Source: Gemmataceae bacterium
GTDB lineage: Bacteria; Planctomycetota; Planctomycetia; Gemmatales; Gemmataceae
Length of the DNA stretch: 64,000 nucleotides
Assembly: GCA_022842245.1 (NCBI GenBank)
Contig: JALHPZ010000015.1
Span: 1 to 64,000, forward strand
Direction: 5' to 3'
The notes beneath the pieces are model-generated. The model was not told the DNA's origin. It saw only the letters and a list, made by a program, of their open reading frames with translations, and did no database searches. A program made the position numbers and the translations under genes. Shown piece after piece: positions 43,009-52,963 of this stretch (its first letter is position 1; every line of letters begins with the position of its first letter).

Positions 43009-46000
43009 TCAGGGGCGAACGACGGCTTCGTCGAGGTTCAGGAGAATGTTGGCGGTCACGGCGTGGGCCGCCAGTTCGACGGCGTCGATCTTCGGGTCCG
43101 GCTTGCTGTCGCCGAACGCCAGGAGCTTGCGGGCGGCGTCGGGCTGCTTCGCGAACTTCGCCCGGTCGGCGCGAAGGCCTTCGGCTAGGATTTCGGCTTC
43201 CTGCGCCGTCGGCTCGCGCGAAAGAACCACGTACACCGCGAAGCGGATGCGTTCGGCGTCGGTCGTTCCACCTTCTTTCATCATCCGCTCGCCGAGCTTG
43301 CGTGCGGCCTCAACGTACGTCACTTCGTTCAACAGCGACAGCGCCTGCAACGGCGTATTGGTCCGCGAGCGTTTCACTGCGCAGTATTCGCGACTGGGGG
43401 CGTCGAAGAGCAACATCGTCGGCGGGGCGGCCGTGCGCTTCCAGATCGTGTAGAGGCTGCGGCGGTGCAGCCCGTCGCCGGTGTCGTGCTTGTACCCGCG
43501 CAGGTCGCCGTAGCGACTGGTTTCGTCCCAGACGCCATCGGGCATGTACGGCCGCACGCTCGGCCCGCCGAGCTTTTCGACGAGCAGACCGGAGACGAAG
43601 AGTGCTTGGTCCCGCAGGGCTTCGCCGGCCAGCCGCAGGCGCGGGGACCGCGCGAGCAAGCGGTTCTCCGGATCGCGTTCCAAGGCCTCGGGCGTGACGG
43701 TGTTCCCCTGCCGGTAGGTGGCGCTCATCACGAGATACTTATGGAAGGCCTTCATGTCCCACGGCCGCGCGGGCACGCCATCGACCATGGGGAGAACCGT
43801 TGGCTTCATGAACTCCGCCGCGAGCCAGTCGAGCAGTTCGGGATGGCTCGGGAACTCCGCTTGGGAGCCGAGATTCTCGGAGGTCTTCACGATGCCGGTG
43901 CCGAAGAAGCGCTCCCAGGCGCGGTTGACCCAGACGCGTGCGGTGAGGGGATTCGACGGATCGACGAGCCAGCGGGCGAGACCCAAACGGTTCGTCGGCG
44001 CGCCCGCCGGCATGGGCGGCAGCGACGCCGGCGTGCCGGGCGATACCTTCTCGCCCTTCTTGTCGTACTCGCCGCGGATGAGCACGAAGGCGTCGCGCGG
44101 CTGCGCGGCCTCCTTCATCACCATGACGGTCGGCGACGACTTCAGCAGTTCCTCGCGCTTCGCCTTGAGAGTCGTTTCCCGTCGAATCGAACCCTTGATT
44201 GGCCCGTCCGCGTTGGCCAGGAAGTATTTCTCGACCTCTGCTCTCTGCGCGGGCGTCCGCTTCGCGGCGTCGGTCAGAATCGCCGTCCGTAACGACTCCG
44301 GCAGGGCCGCCCCGGAGAGACTCGCTTCGGCGGCCGGCCGAGACGTCGTCGAGAGGCGGAACCGGCCAATCGCGTGATTCGTTAGTGTCTCGTGAACCAG
44401 CCGCACGGTTAACGTGGCATCCTTCGGCACGGCAACCGGCTTCTCCAGAAGGAACATCGCCTTGCGGTTCTCTTTCTTCGTCGGTCCATCCACGGCCCAG
44501 CCTTTGCCCGGCTTCGCGTCGATCGAGTTCGCGATGTCCCAGCCGTTTTGCGAATAGTCCGCGACCGCGCGCGTGAACGTCAGCTTCGTCGGCTTCTCCA
44601 AACTCGGCGCGGTCAGCACCGCCTCAATGCGAGTCAGGACGTAGTTGCCGTTGAAGGCACGGCCGAGGCTCTGCTCCGGCAACGACGGATCGATGAACGC
44701 TTCGAGCAGCACGCCGCCGATTTCGGGATCCGCAAGCGGAGCGACTACTTCGTAGGTGACATGATTGGGGTTCGCGCCGGACGCGAGGTACGAGCCGTCC
44801 GGCTGCCGCGCGAGCGTGACCTTCCCCGTCGCCTTTGCGGTCTTCGGCTCGAGCGTGCGCCAGACGGGCACGTCCTTCAGCAAACGTTCCCGCAGTGGCT
44901 TCTCCCAGGCCGCTTGGAGTTCCGGCTGCTTTTTCAACAGCTCCGAAGTGGCCCGCGCGGCAATCGCAATTTCGACATCGAGAGCCGCGAGTTTGGCCTG
45001 AAGTTCCGGGTCTTGCACCGCGATCGTCGGCTCCGTGTTTCGCGAGTCGCCCTGGAGCGTGCCGCTCTCCTGGTTCGAATTGAAGAACGCGAAGAAGCGA
45101 TAGAACTCCTTCTGCGTGATCGGGTCGAACTTGTGGTCGTGACAACGGCAGCAGTTGAAGGTCAGGCCGAGCCAGGTGCTGCCGGTCGTTTCGAGCCGGT
45201 CGATGACGGTCTCGATTCGCCATTCCTCTGCGATCAACCCGCCCTCGCCGTTGAGTCGGTGATTGCGGTTGAACCCCGTTGCCACGATCTGATCGCGCGT
45301 CGCATTCGGAAGCAGGTCTCCGGCGATCTGTTCGACCGTGAATTGATCGAACGGTTTGTTCTCGTTGAAGGCTTGAATCACCCAGTTCCGCCACGGCCAT
45401 TGGAACCGGCTGCTGTCGGTCTGGAACCCGTTGCTGTCCGCGTAGCGGGCGAAGTCCAGCCATTGCAGCGCCATCTGCTCGCCGTAGCGCGGCGACTTCA
45501 GCAATCGATCGACGACTTTCTCGTACGCCGTCGGTGAGGTGTCTTTCAGGAACGCATCCACTTCCGCCGGCGTCGGCGGCAGGCCGGTGAGGTCGAGCGT
45601 CACGCGGCGGATCAACGTCCGCGGGTCGGCTTCCGGTTGCGGATTGAGCTTCTCCGCCGCGAGTCGCGCCCGGACGAACGCATCCACCGCGTGCCCGGCC
45701 GCCGGCGGCTTCGGTCGCTCGATCGGCTGGAAGGCCCAGTGGCCGCGATACTCGGCCCCGTCGGCGATCCAGCGCGTCAGCAATTCGATTTGGCTCTTGG
45801 TCAGCTTCTTCCCGGTCTCGGCCGGCGGCATCGCCGTATCGTCGTGCGCGGCGATCCGCTTGAGCAGTTCGCTCCGGGCCGGCTTGCCCGGTACGATCGC
45901 GGCCTCGCCGGACTTCAACTCCTTGATGGCCTGTTCACGTTGATCGAGCCGCAGGCCCGCCTTCCGTTTGGCGGCGTCCGGGCCGTGGCACTGGAAACAG

Positions 46001-46116
46001 GCATCCGAAAGGATCGGGCGGATATCGCGGTTGAACGACGGCTTCTCGCCCTCGGCCACGGCCGCTGCGGGCAGCAGGAGAAGGGCAGCCCAGGCGAACG
46101 ATTGTCGGATCAACAT
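43009..46116 (-). CDS. Planctomycete cytochrome c (PSCyt1) with DUF1549 and DUF1553
   Basis: A 1035-residue exported protein. I start at ATG 46116 ([23 protein letters not shown], a clean signal peptide); GTG 46158 and ATG 46143 are possible but have no binding site. A single haem site C-F-Q-C-H (residues 40-44) lies in the PSCyt1 domain [21 protein letters not shown]1549 follows ([38 protein letters not shown]), then a middle beta-rich region, and DUF1553 ([40 protein letters not shown]). The enzymatic role is not established; haem suggests redox chemistry in the periplasm. It is the first gene of the pair with the DUF1501 gene and diverges from another cytochrome gene across a 255-base gap. 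Confidence 0.92.
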   Translation of the reverse strand: MLIRQSFAWAALLLLPAAAVAEGEKPSFNRDIRPILSDACFQCHGPDAAKRKAGLRLDQREQAIKELKSGEAAIVPGKPARSELLKRIAAHDDTAMPPAETGKKLTKSQIELLTRWIADGAEYRGHWAFQPIERPKPPAAGHAVDAFVRARLAAEKLNPQPEADPRTLIRRVTLDLTGLPPTPAEVDAFLKDTSPTAYEKVVDRLLKSPRYGEQMALQWLDFARYADSNGFQTDSSRFQWPWRNWVIQAFNENKPFDQFTVEQIAGDLLPNATRDQIVATGFNRNHRLNGEGGLIAEEWRIETVIDRLETTGSTWLGLTFNCCRCHDHKFDPITQKEFYRFFAFFNSNQESGTLQGDSRNTEPTIAVQDPELQAKLAALDVEIAIAARATSELLKKQPELQAAWEKPLRERLLKDVPVWRTLEPKTAKATGKVTLARQPDGSYLASGANPNHVTYEVVAPLADPEIGGVLLEAFIDPSLPEQSLGRAFNGNYVLTRIEAVLTAPSLEKPTKLTFTRAVADYSQNGWDIANSIDAKPGKGWAVDGPTKKENRKAMFLLEKPVAVPKDATLTVRLVHETLTNHAIGRFRLSTTSRPAAEASLSGAALPESLRTAILTDAAKRTPAQRAEVEKYFLANADGPIKGSIRRETTLKAKREELLKSSPTVMVMKEAAQPRDAFVLIRGEYDKKGEKVSPGTPASLPPMPAGAPTNRLGLARWLVDPSNPLTARVWVNRAWERFFGTGIVKTSENLGSQAEFPSHPELLDWLAAEFMKPTVLPMVDGVPARPWDMKAFHKYLVMSATYRQGNTVTPEALERDPENRLLARSPRLRLAGEALRDQALFVSGLLVEKLGGPSVRPYMPDGVWDETSRYGDLRGYKHDTGDGLHRRSLYTIWKRTAAPPTMLLFDAPSREYCAVKRSRTNTPLQALSLLNEVTYVEAARKLGERMMKEGGTTDAERIRFAVYVVLSREPTAQEAEILAEGLRADRAKFAKQPDAARKLLAFGDSKPDPKIDAVELAAHAVTANILLNLDEAVVRP

Positions 46117-46371
46117 GCCGGGCACTCGATGGACGTGGAACATTCGGCGGATTTTCACAAGTTACATCGCGCTCGAACTGCGGACAATACAGACCCGCCG
46201 GTTAATGAAGAAGATCGTGCTGCCACCGGCGAAGGGCGTGGGAAGTCCTTCAGGTTGTGCGAGTCGTACATTGAAGTTACCTTCCTGTGCCTCGAACTTT
46301 GCCGTGCCAAGCAGAACCGATGAACTGATCAAGTTGAACCTTCGCAGTTGTCCCATGATCGAGTCTTCGCG

Positions 46372-48795
46372 ATGAAACATCGACCCGTGCTCGTTGCCCT
46401 TCTGCTCGTACCGCTGACGGTGCGCGGTGCGGAACCGTACGAAGCGTTCCTGACGAAACACTGCGTACGCTGCCACGGCGCAGAAAAGTCGAAAGGCGAA
46501 CTGCGCGTTGATCGGCTCACTCGCGATTTCAAGGCGGGCACGGACGCGCAGCGGTGGGCCGAAGTGGTCGAGAAGATCAACAGCGGCGAGATGCCGCCGA
46601 AGAATGAACCCAAGCCGACGCAGGATGAAATCTCGTCGTTCGTTTCCACAATCGATGCGAGGATCAAGGAGGGCCGGGCGGCACGGATGGCGGCGCGGCC
46701 GGCGGTGGCGCACTATCGGCTGAGTCGAAAGGAATACCAGAATACGGTCTACGACCTGCTCGGCGTCCGGTACGATCCAACGAAGCCGGGCGAGTTGAAC
46801 GAAGACACCCGTTGGCACGGCTTCGAACGCATCGGCTCGGAACTGTCGCTTTCGCCGTCGCATGTGGACCGTTACTATCGGGCGGCCGGGCTGGTGCTGG
46901 ACCGCGCGTTCCCCACCACGGCCGGCGAGGCTCGCAAGATTCGCAAGACGGCGGCCGAGTTGCGGTACAACGGCGGCAAGAATCAGCAAGCCGCGTTGGA
47001 TCGATTCGGCATTACGCGGCCGCTGCGTCAGTTGCTCTATCCGGGAAGCCTTCACCACGCCCTTTCGCCGAACTGGTTTGGCAAGGCGGGGCCGGAGCAG
47101 AGTGGCCTTTACAAACTGCGCCTGCAGGCCAGCGGCATCCGGCCGCCGGGTGGTCAAACAGCGCACCTGAGCATCGGCAAACGCACCGGCGAGGAAACCG
47201 TCGACGCCCTCATCGAGTTCGACATCACGGCCCCGGAGGATAAGCCGCAGGTTTTCGAGTTTGAAGTGTTCCTGGAGATGCCCGTGTCGCTGGATTTCTG
47301 CGTGGTGGCCACCGACGTGATCGATCGACGCGGCGGGGCGGCCTTCCGGAATGCGCTGAACAGCGGCAGCTACATTTTCACGCACAGCCGCGAGACACGG
47401 CTCCTGAATCCGAACGCCCCGCAGTTGTTCGACGACAAGGGGAACGGCCTCTTCTCCACAGTGATTCTCGATTGGATCGAATGGGAAGGGCCGATCGTCA
47501 CGGCCGCGGAGAAGGCCCAGAGAAAGGATCTCCTACCTCCCGAAGGCGCGACGCCCGAGGTGGTCGCGGAGCATTTGAAGCGATTTGCCGAACGCGCCTG
47601 GCGCCGGCCGGTCAAGAACGAGGAATTGACTGGCTACCTGAACGCCGTTGCGGCGGAACGCAAGGCGGGCGAGACGATGGCCGACGCCTACCGAGTCGCC
47701 CTGCAAGGCGTGCTGACGTCCCGGCACTTCATTTATCTGGTGGAAGGTTCGCCGGCCATCCGGGATCATTTGAACGACTCCGAGCTGGCATCCCGGCTCT
47801 CGTACTTCCTCTGGAGTTCGATGCCCGACGATGCCCTCCTCGCCGCGGCCCAGGTCGGAACACTCAAGGGCGACGGGTTGAAGCGCGAGGTGGACCGCCT
47901 GCTGTCGGATCGCAAGAGCCATCGCTTCATCGACGACTTCACGCGTCAGTGGTTGCAACTCCACCGCGTGGGCATGTTTCCACCGGATAAAAAGCTATAC
48001 CCGAATTACGATGCCTGGCTGGAGACGAGCTTGCGCTCCGAACCGGTCGAGTTCGTCCGCGAGATGTACACGAAGAATCTGCCGATCGATCAGTTGATCG
48101 ATTCCGACTGGACGATGGCGAACGCCCGGCTATGCGAGTTTTACGGCCTGCCGGAGCCGAAGTTGAGCGGTTTCCGGCGTGTCGCGCTGAAGCCCGAACA
48201 TCATCGCGGCGGCCTGCTGACGATGGGGGCCGTTCTTGGGTTGACGTCGGACGGCACCCGGCATCGTCCGGTTCACCGTGGCGTGTGGGTCAGCGAGGTG
48301 ATGTTCAACAAGACACCGCCACCGCCGCCGGCGAACGTCAGTGCGATCGAACCCAACCCGCCGGAAAGCCCGAAGGCGACGCTGCGCCAGAAGATCGAGG
48401 CGCACCGCAACAACGCCAACTGTGCCGCGTGCCATGCGAAGATCGACCCGCTGGGTATCGCGTGGGACAACTACGATGCCATCGGCCAGTGGCGCACGCA
48501 CGAGAAGGTCGCGAAGGGCATCGGCGAAGATCCGTTGCTCGATCCGTCGGGGGTGCTGCCGGATGGCCGTGCGTTCAAGGATCCGGTCCAATTCAAACGC
48601 CTGCTGCTCGACGACCGCGACCGGTTCCTGCACGCGTTCGTCGAGCACCTTTGCACCTACGCCCTTCGCCGCGTTCTAACCGTAGATGACCGCGAGGCGG
48701 TTTCTGCTATCGTGGAGGAAGTTAGGAAGAACAATGCCGGCCTCAAGGACGTCGTGCGGTTCGTGGCACTATCCGAACTCATGCGGAAACGCTAA
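46372..48795 (+). CDS. Planctomycete cytochrome c with DUF1587/1595/1592/1588/1585 domains
   Basis: 807 residues from ATG 46372; a signal peptide ([20 protein letters not shown]) precedes a haem site C31-V-R-C-H. The order of family blocks is DUF1587 ([20 protein letters not shown]), DUF1595-like ([18 protein letters not shown]), DUF1592 ([19 protein letters not shown]), DUF1588 ([17 protein letters not shown]) with a second C-x-x-C-H at 684-688 ([17 protein letters not shown]), and DUF1585 at the end. Two haem sites and a periplasmic location point to an electron-transfer or oxidative function that is still unassigned. It is followed after 14 bases by a DUF1552 gene, its constant partner. 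Confidence 0.92.
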   Translation: MKHRPVLVALLLVPLTVRGAEPYEAFLTKHCVRCHGAEKSKGELRVDRLTRDFKAGTDAQRWAEVVEKINSGEMPPKNEPKPTQDEISSFVSTIDARIKEGRAARMAARPAVAHYRLSRKEYQNTVYDLLGVRYDPTKPGELNEDTRWHGFERIGSELSLSPSHVDRYYRAAGLVLDRAFPTTAGEARKIRKTAAELRYNGGKNQQAALDRFGITRPLRQLLYPGSLHHALSPNWFGKAGPEQSGLYKLRLQASGIRPPGGQTAHLSIGKRTGEETVDALIEFDITAPEDKPQVFEFEVFLEMPVSLDFCVVATDVIDRRGGAAFRNALNSGSYIFTHSRETRLLNPNAPQLFDDKGNGLFSTVILDWIEWEGPIVTAAEKAQRKDLLPPEGATPEVVAEHLKRFAERAWRRPVKNEELTGYLNAVAAERKAGETMADAYRVALQGVLTSRHFIYLVEGSPAIRDHLNDSELASRLSYFLWSSMPDDALLAAAQVGTLKGDGLKREVDRLLSDRKSHRFIDDFTRQWLQLHRVGMFPPDKKLYPNYDAWLETSLRSEPVEFVREMYTKNLPIDQLIDSDWTMANARLCEFYGLPEPKLSGFRRVALKPEHHRGGLLTMGAVLGLTSDGTRHRPVHRGVWVSEVMFNKTPPPPPANVSAIEPNPPESPKATLRQKIEAHRNNANCAACHAKIDPLGIAWDNYDAIGQWRTHEKVAKGIGEDPLLDPSGVLPDGRAFKDPVQFKRLLLDDRDRFLHAFVEHLCTYALRRVLTVDDREAVSAIVEEVRKNNAGLKDVVRFVALSELMRKR

Positions 48796-48809
48796 CCCGG
48801 AGAATCGAG

Positions 48810-50168
48810 ATGAGCAACATCCGCTCCCAATCCTGGCTGATTGATCGTCGGCACGCGCTCCGGGGGCTGGGCACCTGCATTGCGCTGCCGTTTCTCGAAT
48901 GCATGGTGCCGCTGCGAGCGGCCGAGGCGAAGTCGGCCACGCCGCGGCGGAGTGTCTTCATCTACCTCGCCAATGGCGTTCATTCCCTGAACTACCAGAT
49001 CACGTCGCCGGGCAAGGATTATCAGTTCTCGCGATCGCTCAAGCCGTTGGAGAAACACCGGCAGTCCATCACGCCGATCAGCGGGTTGCACCACCCCGGT
49101 GCGTTGGGCCACCACCACAACTGCATCTCGGTCTGGCTGACCGGTGGCAAACTCGGCCCGTCGGACAAGAACACCATCTCCGTCGACCAGAAGATGGCCG
49201 AGGTGACCGCGAAGCAGACACGATACCCGTCGATGGAAGTCGCCCTCACCGGGGAATCGCTCGCCTGGACGGCCGACGGCGTGCGACTGCCGTCGATGCG
49301 CCGGTGTAGCGAGATTTTCGCTTCGTTATTCGAGGCGCCGAAAGGCGGCACGGCGGCCCAGCGGAAGGCGCTGCGCCGCAAGGGCAGCGTGCTCGATGCC
49401 AACCTCGCGGAAGTCCGAAAGCTCGAGCAGGCGATGGGATCGGCCGACAAGGGGCGCCTCGATCAATACCTCACGTCGGTTCGGGAAGCCGAAGTTCGCA
49501 CCCGCCGCGCCGACGCCTGGCTCGATACGCCGCTGCCCGCCGTCTCCGAGGCCGACCGCAAACGGACCAGCCGCGACGTTCCCGCCACCCTGGCCGGCGA
49601 CTACTTCCGCACCGTGTACGACCTGATCGTGCTCGCGTTCCAGACGGATGTCACCCGCGTGGCCACTTTCAGCCTCGGCGGCGAAGGGGATGCATTCGCC
49701 ATTCCCGAGATAGGCATCACCGAGTCGCGCCATCAACTCAGCCACCACGGCGGCGACCCGGGCTACATGGAAAAGCTCACGAATTACGACACCTTCGCCA
49801 TCGAGCAGTTCGCCTACTTCCTCACCCGGCTCTCGGAGACGAAGGACCTCAACGGCAAGCCGCTCCTCGGCTCGACGATGGCCCTCTTCGGCAGCGGTAT
49901 GTCCTACGGCCACAGCCACGGCAACGCGAACCTCCCGCTCGTACTCGCCGGAGGGACCGACCTCGGCCTGAAGCACGGCCGCCATCTCGACTTCAACCAA
50001 GGGCACTTCAAGGGCTACCAGCTTGATAAACCGGGCGAACACTATTCGCTCTGCAGCCGCCCCGCGAACACGAACGCGCACATGAGCAACCTGCTCCTTC
50101 TGATGGCCCAACGCATGGGCGTCGAAACGGACAAGTTCGGCGACAGCAATACGGTGATCGAACTATGA
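48810..50168 (+). CDS. DUF1552 family exported protein
   Basis: 452 residues, ATG 48810 preceded by GGAG at 7 bases. The N-terminus [20 protein letters not shown] is twin-arginine-like. Characteristic blocks are [49 protein letters not shown] and [20 protein letters not shown]. The fold is related to DUF1501/alkaline-phosphatase-like proteins, and no reaction has been assigned. Genes for DUF1552 proteins almost always follow a gene like the preceding cytochrome, so the two products probably form one periplasmic system. Confidence 0.92.
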   Translation: MSNIRSQSWLIDRRHALRGLGTCIALPFLECMVPLRAAEAKSATPRRSVFIYLANGVHSLNYQITSPGKDYQFSRSLKPLEKHRQSITPISGLHHPGALGHHHNCISVWLTGGKLGPSDKNTISVDQKMAEVTAKQTRYPSMEVALTGESLAWTADGVRLPSMRRCSEIFASLFEAPKGGTAAQRKALRRKGSVLDANLAEVRKLEQAMGSADKGRLDQYLTSVREAEVRTRRADAWLDTPLPAVSEADRKRTSRDVPATLAGDYFRTVYDLIVLAFQTDVTRVATFSLGGEGDAFAIPEIGITESRHQLSHHGGDPGYMEKLTNYDTFAIEQFAYFLTRLSETKDLNGKPLLGSTMALFGSGMSYGHSHGNANLPLVLAGGTDLGLKHGRHLDFNQGHFKGYQLDKPGEHYSLCSRPANTNAHMSNLLLLMAQRMGVETDKFGDSNTVIEL

Positions 50169-50223
50169 CAGTCCGGTTTTCGGCCTCTGAGGTCGATGGT
50201 GCGGCAACACCATCGTTCAAGTT

Positions 50224-50280
50224 GTAGGACGGACTTCCAGTCCGTCCGAGTCGTTGGGACGGACTGGAAGTCCGTCCTAC
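50224..50280. repeat. Perfect 24-bp inverted repeat whose arms are themselves palindromic
   Basis: Arms 50224-50247 and 50257-50280 are exact reverse complements around a 9-base loop. Each arm also contains GGACGGACT-TCC-AGTCCGTCC, a 9-bp stem with a 3-base loop, so the element can fold as one long hairpin or as two small ones. It lies between the DUF1552 gene and the next gene on the same strand. There is no U-tract after it, so a simple intrinsic terminator is unlikely. It looks like a REP/MITE-like palindromic element. Confidence 0.9.
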
Positions 50281-50360
50281 CGCGGAGACACTTTCTGTTA
50301 CACGCCTAACTGCAACATCATGATTGACATGCCGCCGGATCCGTTTCAGGTGATCGAACG

Positions 50361-51626
50361 ATGACACGCATTATTCTGTTGGCTCTGTGCCTGGGCTTCT
50401 CGGCGCCCGCCGTCGCGGCTCCCCCGGAAAAAGACGAGCCGTTCCGACCCGAAGCGGGGAAGTTCCCGCCGTTGGAAAAGGCGCACTCATACCGGGGCGA
50501 ACTCGTCTTCGTCGACCACGCCAACCGTCGCGGCAGCATCCGCGTGCAAGGGTCGGGAATGTTCTTCCGCACCGACCCGCACCCGTTCGCGATGCTCCCG
50601 TACGGCATGGTCCGCTACCGCGGTGCGCCGGCCGACCTCCGGGACGTTCCACTGGGCACCGTGCTGCACGTGCGAGCGTTTCTGCCGCCCGATCCAAAAA
50701 CCTCCGCCGTGCCGGTATTGCCCGTGAACAACAAGAAACAGGACGCGAACCACAATCGGGGCGCGGGCATTTTCCCGGCCGAAAATCACGTCCTGCTGCT
50801 CGAAGACGAGCCGAGCCACTGCCTGCGCGAGGGCCAAGTGTGGAAGCTCAAGGATGTGGATGTGCAGAACGAGGCGGGGATGATCGTGGCCAGCCGGGAG
50901 CCGAAGTCGGGCGGGAACGCGAAGGCCAACGAAGAGAAGCTGACATTCGACGCCGCCACCCGCATCTGGCGGGGCCGCGAGTGCCTTGCGGTGTCGGATT
51001 TGATCGCCGAAGGTATTTGGCCCACGAACGGCAAGAAATCACTCGGCGGCCAGGCCGTGCATCTCGGCATCGTCTGGAAGCCGACGCCGGATGGCGTTTT
51101 CGCCCGATTCCACGTTTCGGACATCTGGCTGGATGACGCCGCGCTGCAGCGAGCCACCCGGAATCAGACCGAAACGCACAAGGCGTTCATCCGCAGCCGA
51201 TGGATGCCCGCGTGGGTGGACAGCGTCGAGTACGGCAAGTTCGGCCGCGCGACTGTGACGGCGACCCTGTTCGGCGGGATGGATGCCACCTTATACGCCG
51301 ATTTCAAAAAAGACGTGCCCGCGATGATGAACGCGGTCGAGAACACCTTGAAGCACACCCACGGTGCCTACGGTCCCGCTCACATGGCCTCCCGCGGTTC
51401 CATCCTCGATGCCACGAAGACGAAGGGCGAGCCGCCACTCGGCAGCAGCGGCATCCAGATCCGCTTCGAGACCGACCTCATCATCGAAGGCCTTCGCCCC
51501 ACACGCGTGGTGCGAGTGCGCCCCTCTACGTGGCCGCAGGTGCAGGTTCCGCGCGAGGAATACCTCGAGGATGGCGCCAATCTGGAAGAACGCTTCCCTT
51601 CGCCGGCCATCTTCCCGAAGTATTGA
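50361..51626 (+). CDS. Secreted protein of unknown function
   Basis: 421 residues with a signal peptide (MTRIILLALCLGFSAPAVAAPP). The body is a soluble beta-rich protein: RGELVFVDHANRRGSIRVQG and LRDVPLGTVLHVRAFLPPD look like an OB-like barrel near residues 40-110, and DVQNEAGMIVASREP and FDAATRIWRGRECLAVSDL follow. Only one cysteine pair is likely, and there is no haem, lipobox or catalytic motif I recognise. It lies 190 bases after the DUF1552 gene, with the palindromic element between, and may be transcribed separately. Confidence 0.7.
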   Translation: MTRIILLALCLGFSAPAVAAPPEKDEPFRPEAGKFPPLEKAHSYRGELVFVDHANRRGSIRVQGSGMFFRTDPHPFAMLPYGMVRYRGAPADLRDVPLGTVLHVRAFLPPDPKTSAVPVLPVNNKKQDANHNRGAGIFPAENHVLLLEDEPSHCLREGQVWKLKDVDVQNEAGMIVASREPKSGGNAKANEEKLTFDAATRIWRGRECLAVSDLIAEGIWPTNGKKSLGGQAVHLGIVWKPTPDGVFARFHVSDIWLDDAALQRATRNQTETHKAFIRSRWMPAWVDSVEYGKFGRATVTATLFGGMDATLYADFKKDVPAMMNAVENTLKHTHGAYGPAHMASRGSILDATKTKGEPPLGSSGIQIRFETDLIIEGLRPTRVVRVRPSTWPQVQVPREEYLEDGANLEERFPSPAIFPKY

Positions 51627-51658
51627 GGCACCGCACCCTGGTTGGAACGCGCCGCCCG

Positions 51659-51810
51659 CAATGGACCGAGATCCGTCGCCGGGCGCTGTCCGGCAAGATC
51701 AGTAAGCGACACGCCTGCCGGGAGGACGAACTCCACTGGCAGACCCTGCAAAAGATGCTCGAGCAGTCCGAGTCGACCCCGTTCCGCACGAACACACCGC
51801 GAGCGCGGCC
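51659..51810 (+). pseudogene. N-terminal scrap of an IS21-type transposase (IstA)
   Basis: The translation QWTEIRRRALSGKISKRHAC, then EDELHWQTLQKMLEQSES, matches the opening helix-turn-helix segment of IS21-family IstA proteins (consensus W-x-E-I-R-R-x-V-L ... S-K-R-x-I ... HW-T-L-x-K-I-L). Only about 50 residues remain, without a start codon at the expected place, the DDE domain or an istB gene. No inverted repeats were found. It lies 33 bases after the preceding gene and runs toward the convergent nap-linked gene. It is an old insertion remnant. Confidence 0.6.
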
Positions 51811-51871
51811 GCGGCGAGACGCCAACGAGGGAGTTCTTGCGGCTGGCCAGCCACCCAAGAACGTCGATGTA

Positions 51872-52183
51872 TCAACCGTGGCGACAGCGGACGACGCGGA
51901 ACCCGGTTGCGGTGGCGAGCACGGTGTCGGTCCACTCGTGCCCGTCGAAGTGGTAGCGGTGTTGAACCGCCCGTGCGGTGCCGGCCAGCAGACGGTCCAG
52001 GGCGATGGACGGGGGCATCCCGTCGCCGCCGGCGTACTCGGCCGGCCCACCCTTCTCCCGCACGCCGTGAACGGTTCCGGCGGTTTGAATGTCGGCGAAT
52101 AGGCGGGTGAGGGTCGGCGGGTCGATCAGCCCTTCGACCATCAGCGGTACCGGCGGGCCGTCGGCGAACGTCGGCTGGGTCAC
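51872..52183 (-). CDS. Small unknown protein coupled to napB
   Basis: 103 residues starting at GTG 52183, whose codon overlaps the napB stop (GTGA) and is preceded by GGAGG at 6 bases. This arrangement makes it a genuine translationally coupled gene. The sequence PPTLTRLFADIQTAGTVHGV, then ALDRLLAGTARAVQHRYHFD and DGHEWTDTVLATATGFRVVR, has no cysteines for haem or Fe-S, no signal peptide and no membrane helix. I do not recognise the family. As the last gene of the napDAB unit it may be a cytoplasmic maturation or regulatory factor for nitrate reductase; this is guessed from position only. Confidence 0.7.
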   Translation of the reverse strand: MTQPTFADGPPVPLMVEGLIDPPTLTRLFADIQTAGTVHGVREKGGPAEYAGGDGMPPSIALDRLLAGTARAVQHRYHFDGHEWTDTVLATATGFRVVRCRHG

Positions 52184-52947
52184 TTGCGGCCTCCGGTGAA
52201 CTCGACCTGATCGAGGGCGGCGGACGGGGCGTGGCACTGGGTGCAGTTGGTCAGCCAGGGGTGTGTCGTGCGGGTGCCCGGCCGCGTGACCAGGCCGTGA
52301 CAACTGTTGCAGTTCTCCCGCATCCAGGTGTGGTGCGGGATCGTCGGCGGGGCACCGGGGTTGGCCCGCTCGCCGGGGCCGGCCCGGTAGACACCGACGA
52401 ACGTGCTCTCCGCCGGCACCGGCGACTGCTCGACGTGGCACTGGGTGCAGTTCGTCATCATCGTATGGCTCATCTTCGACGCGACCCGGTCGCCGACCTT
52501 CAACCCTTCGCCGTGGCACGCCAGGCACGAAGCCACCGATTGCGAATCGACCGGATGCGGCACGGTCGGCGGTGCCCCGTCGTAGGCCCGGTTCTTCGCA
52601 CGGTCCGCGAGGGCGGCCAGCTTCATCTCCTCGGTGCGGACGACCGGGGCGAACATGTCCGGCCGGTCGAACTTCAACTGGGAGAGGCTCCGGTCCCACC
52701 CGGCGTTCGGGCGGATCGTCGCCGTGGGCAGGTCGGCGTACCCGACCGCCTTCGGAGCCGAGTGGTGGTCGGCGGGCGGCGGGGCGTGCCGCTCCGCACG
52801 GGCGGGCTCGCGGAGGCCGGTCAGGAACCCGAATAGGGCAATGCCGACCGCCACCGCCGCGAACAGCGTGGCGAACCGTTGCAACCGTCGGGGCAACAGG
52901 TCGGTCGCCGTGTGCGGGTGGTCCGGCGGTGGTGGGGTCTCGCTCAT
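52180..52947 (-). CDS. napB: NapB-type cytochrome c subunit, duplicated (tetraheme) and membrane-anchored
   Basis: 255 residues, ATG 52947 with GGAGGAG 4 bases upstream. A single N-terminal helix (about 24-45) anchors it to the membrane. Four C-x-x-C-H sites follow at 141, 167, 213 and 235. The two halves repeat the NapB pattern A-P-P-T-[VI]-P-H ... C-x-x-C-H ... N-C-T-Q-C-H, so the usual diheme NapB unit has been duplicated in tandem. NapB passes electrons to NapA in the periplasm; the doubled form may also replace the missing NapC. The gene lies 16 bases after napA and overlaps the next gene by 4 bases. Confidence 0.85.
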   Translation of the reverse strand: MSETPPPPDHPHTATDLLPRRLQRFATLFAAVAVGIALFGFLTGLREPARAERHAPPPADHHSAPKAVGYADLPTATIRPNAGWDRSLSQLKFDRPDMFAPVVRTEEMKLAALADRAKNRAYDGAPPTVPHPVDSQSVASCLACHGEGLKVGDRVASKMSHTMMTNCTQCHVEQSPVPAESTFVGVYRAGPGERANPGAPPTIPHHTWMRENCNSCHGLVTRPGTRTTHPWLTNCTQCHAPSAALDQVEFTGGRK

Positions 52948-52963
52948 CGCACTCCTCCCGGGA

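Noticed and set aside
46162..47385. Minus-strand frame of about 400 codons opposite the DUF1587/1592 gene
   Set aside because: Shadow of a clearly conserved plus-strand gene; no domain of its own.
50224..50280. Intrinsic terminator after the DUF1552 gene
   Set aside because: The stem is strong but there is no T-run after it and the arms have nested symmetry; listed as a palindromic element instead.
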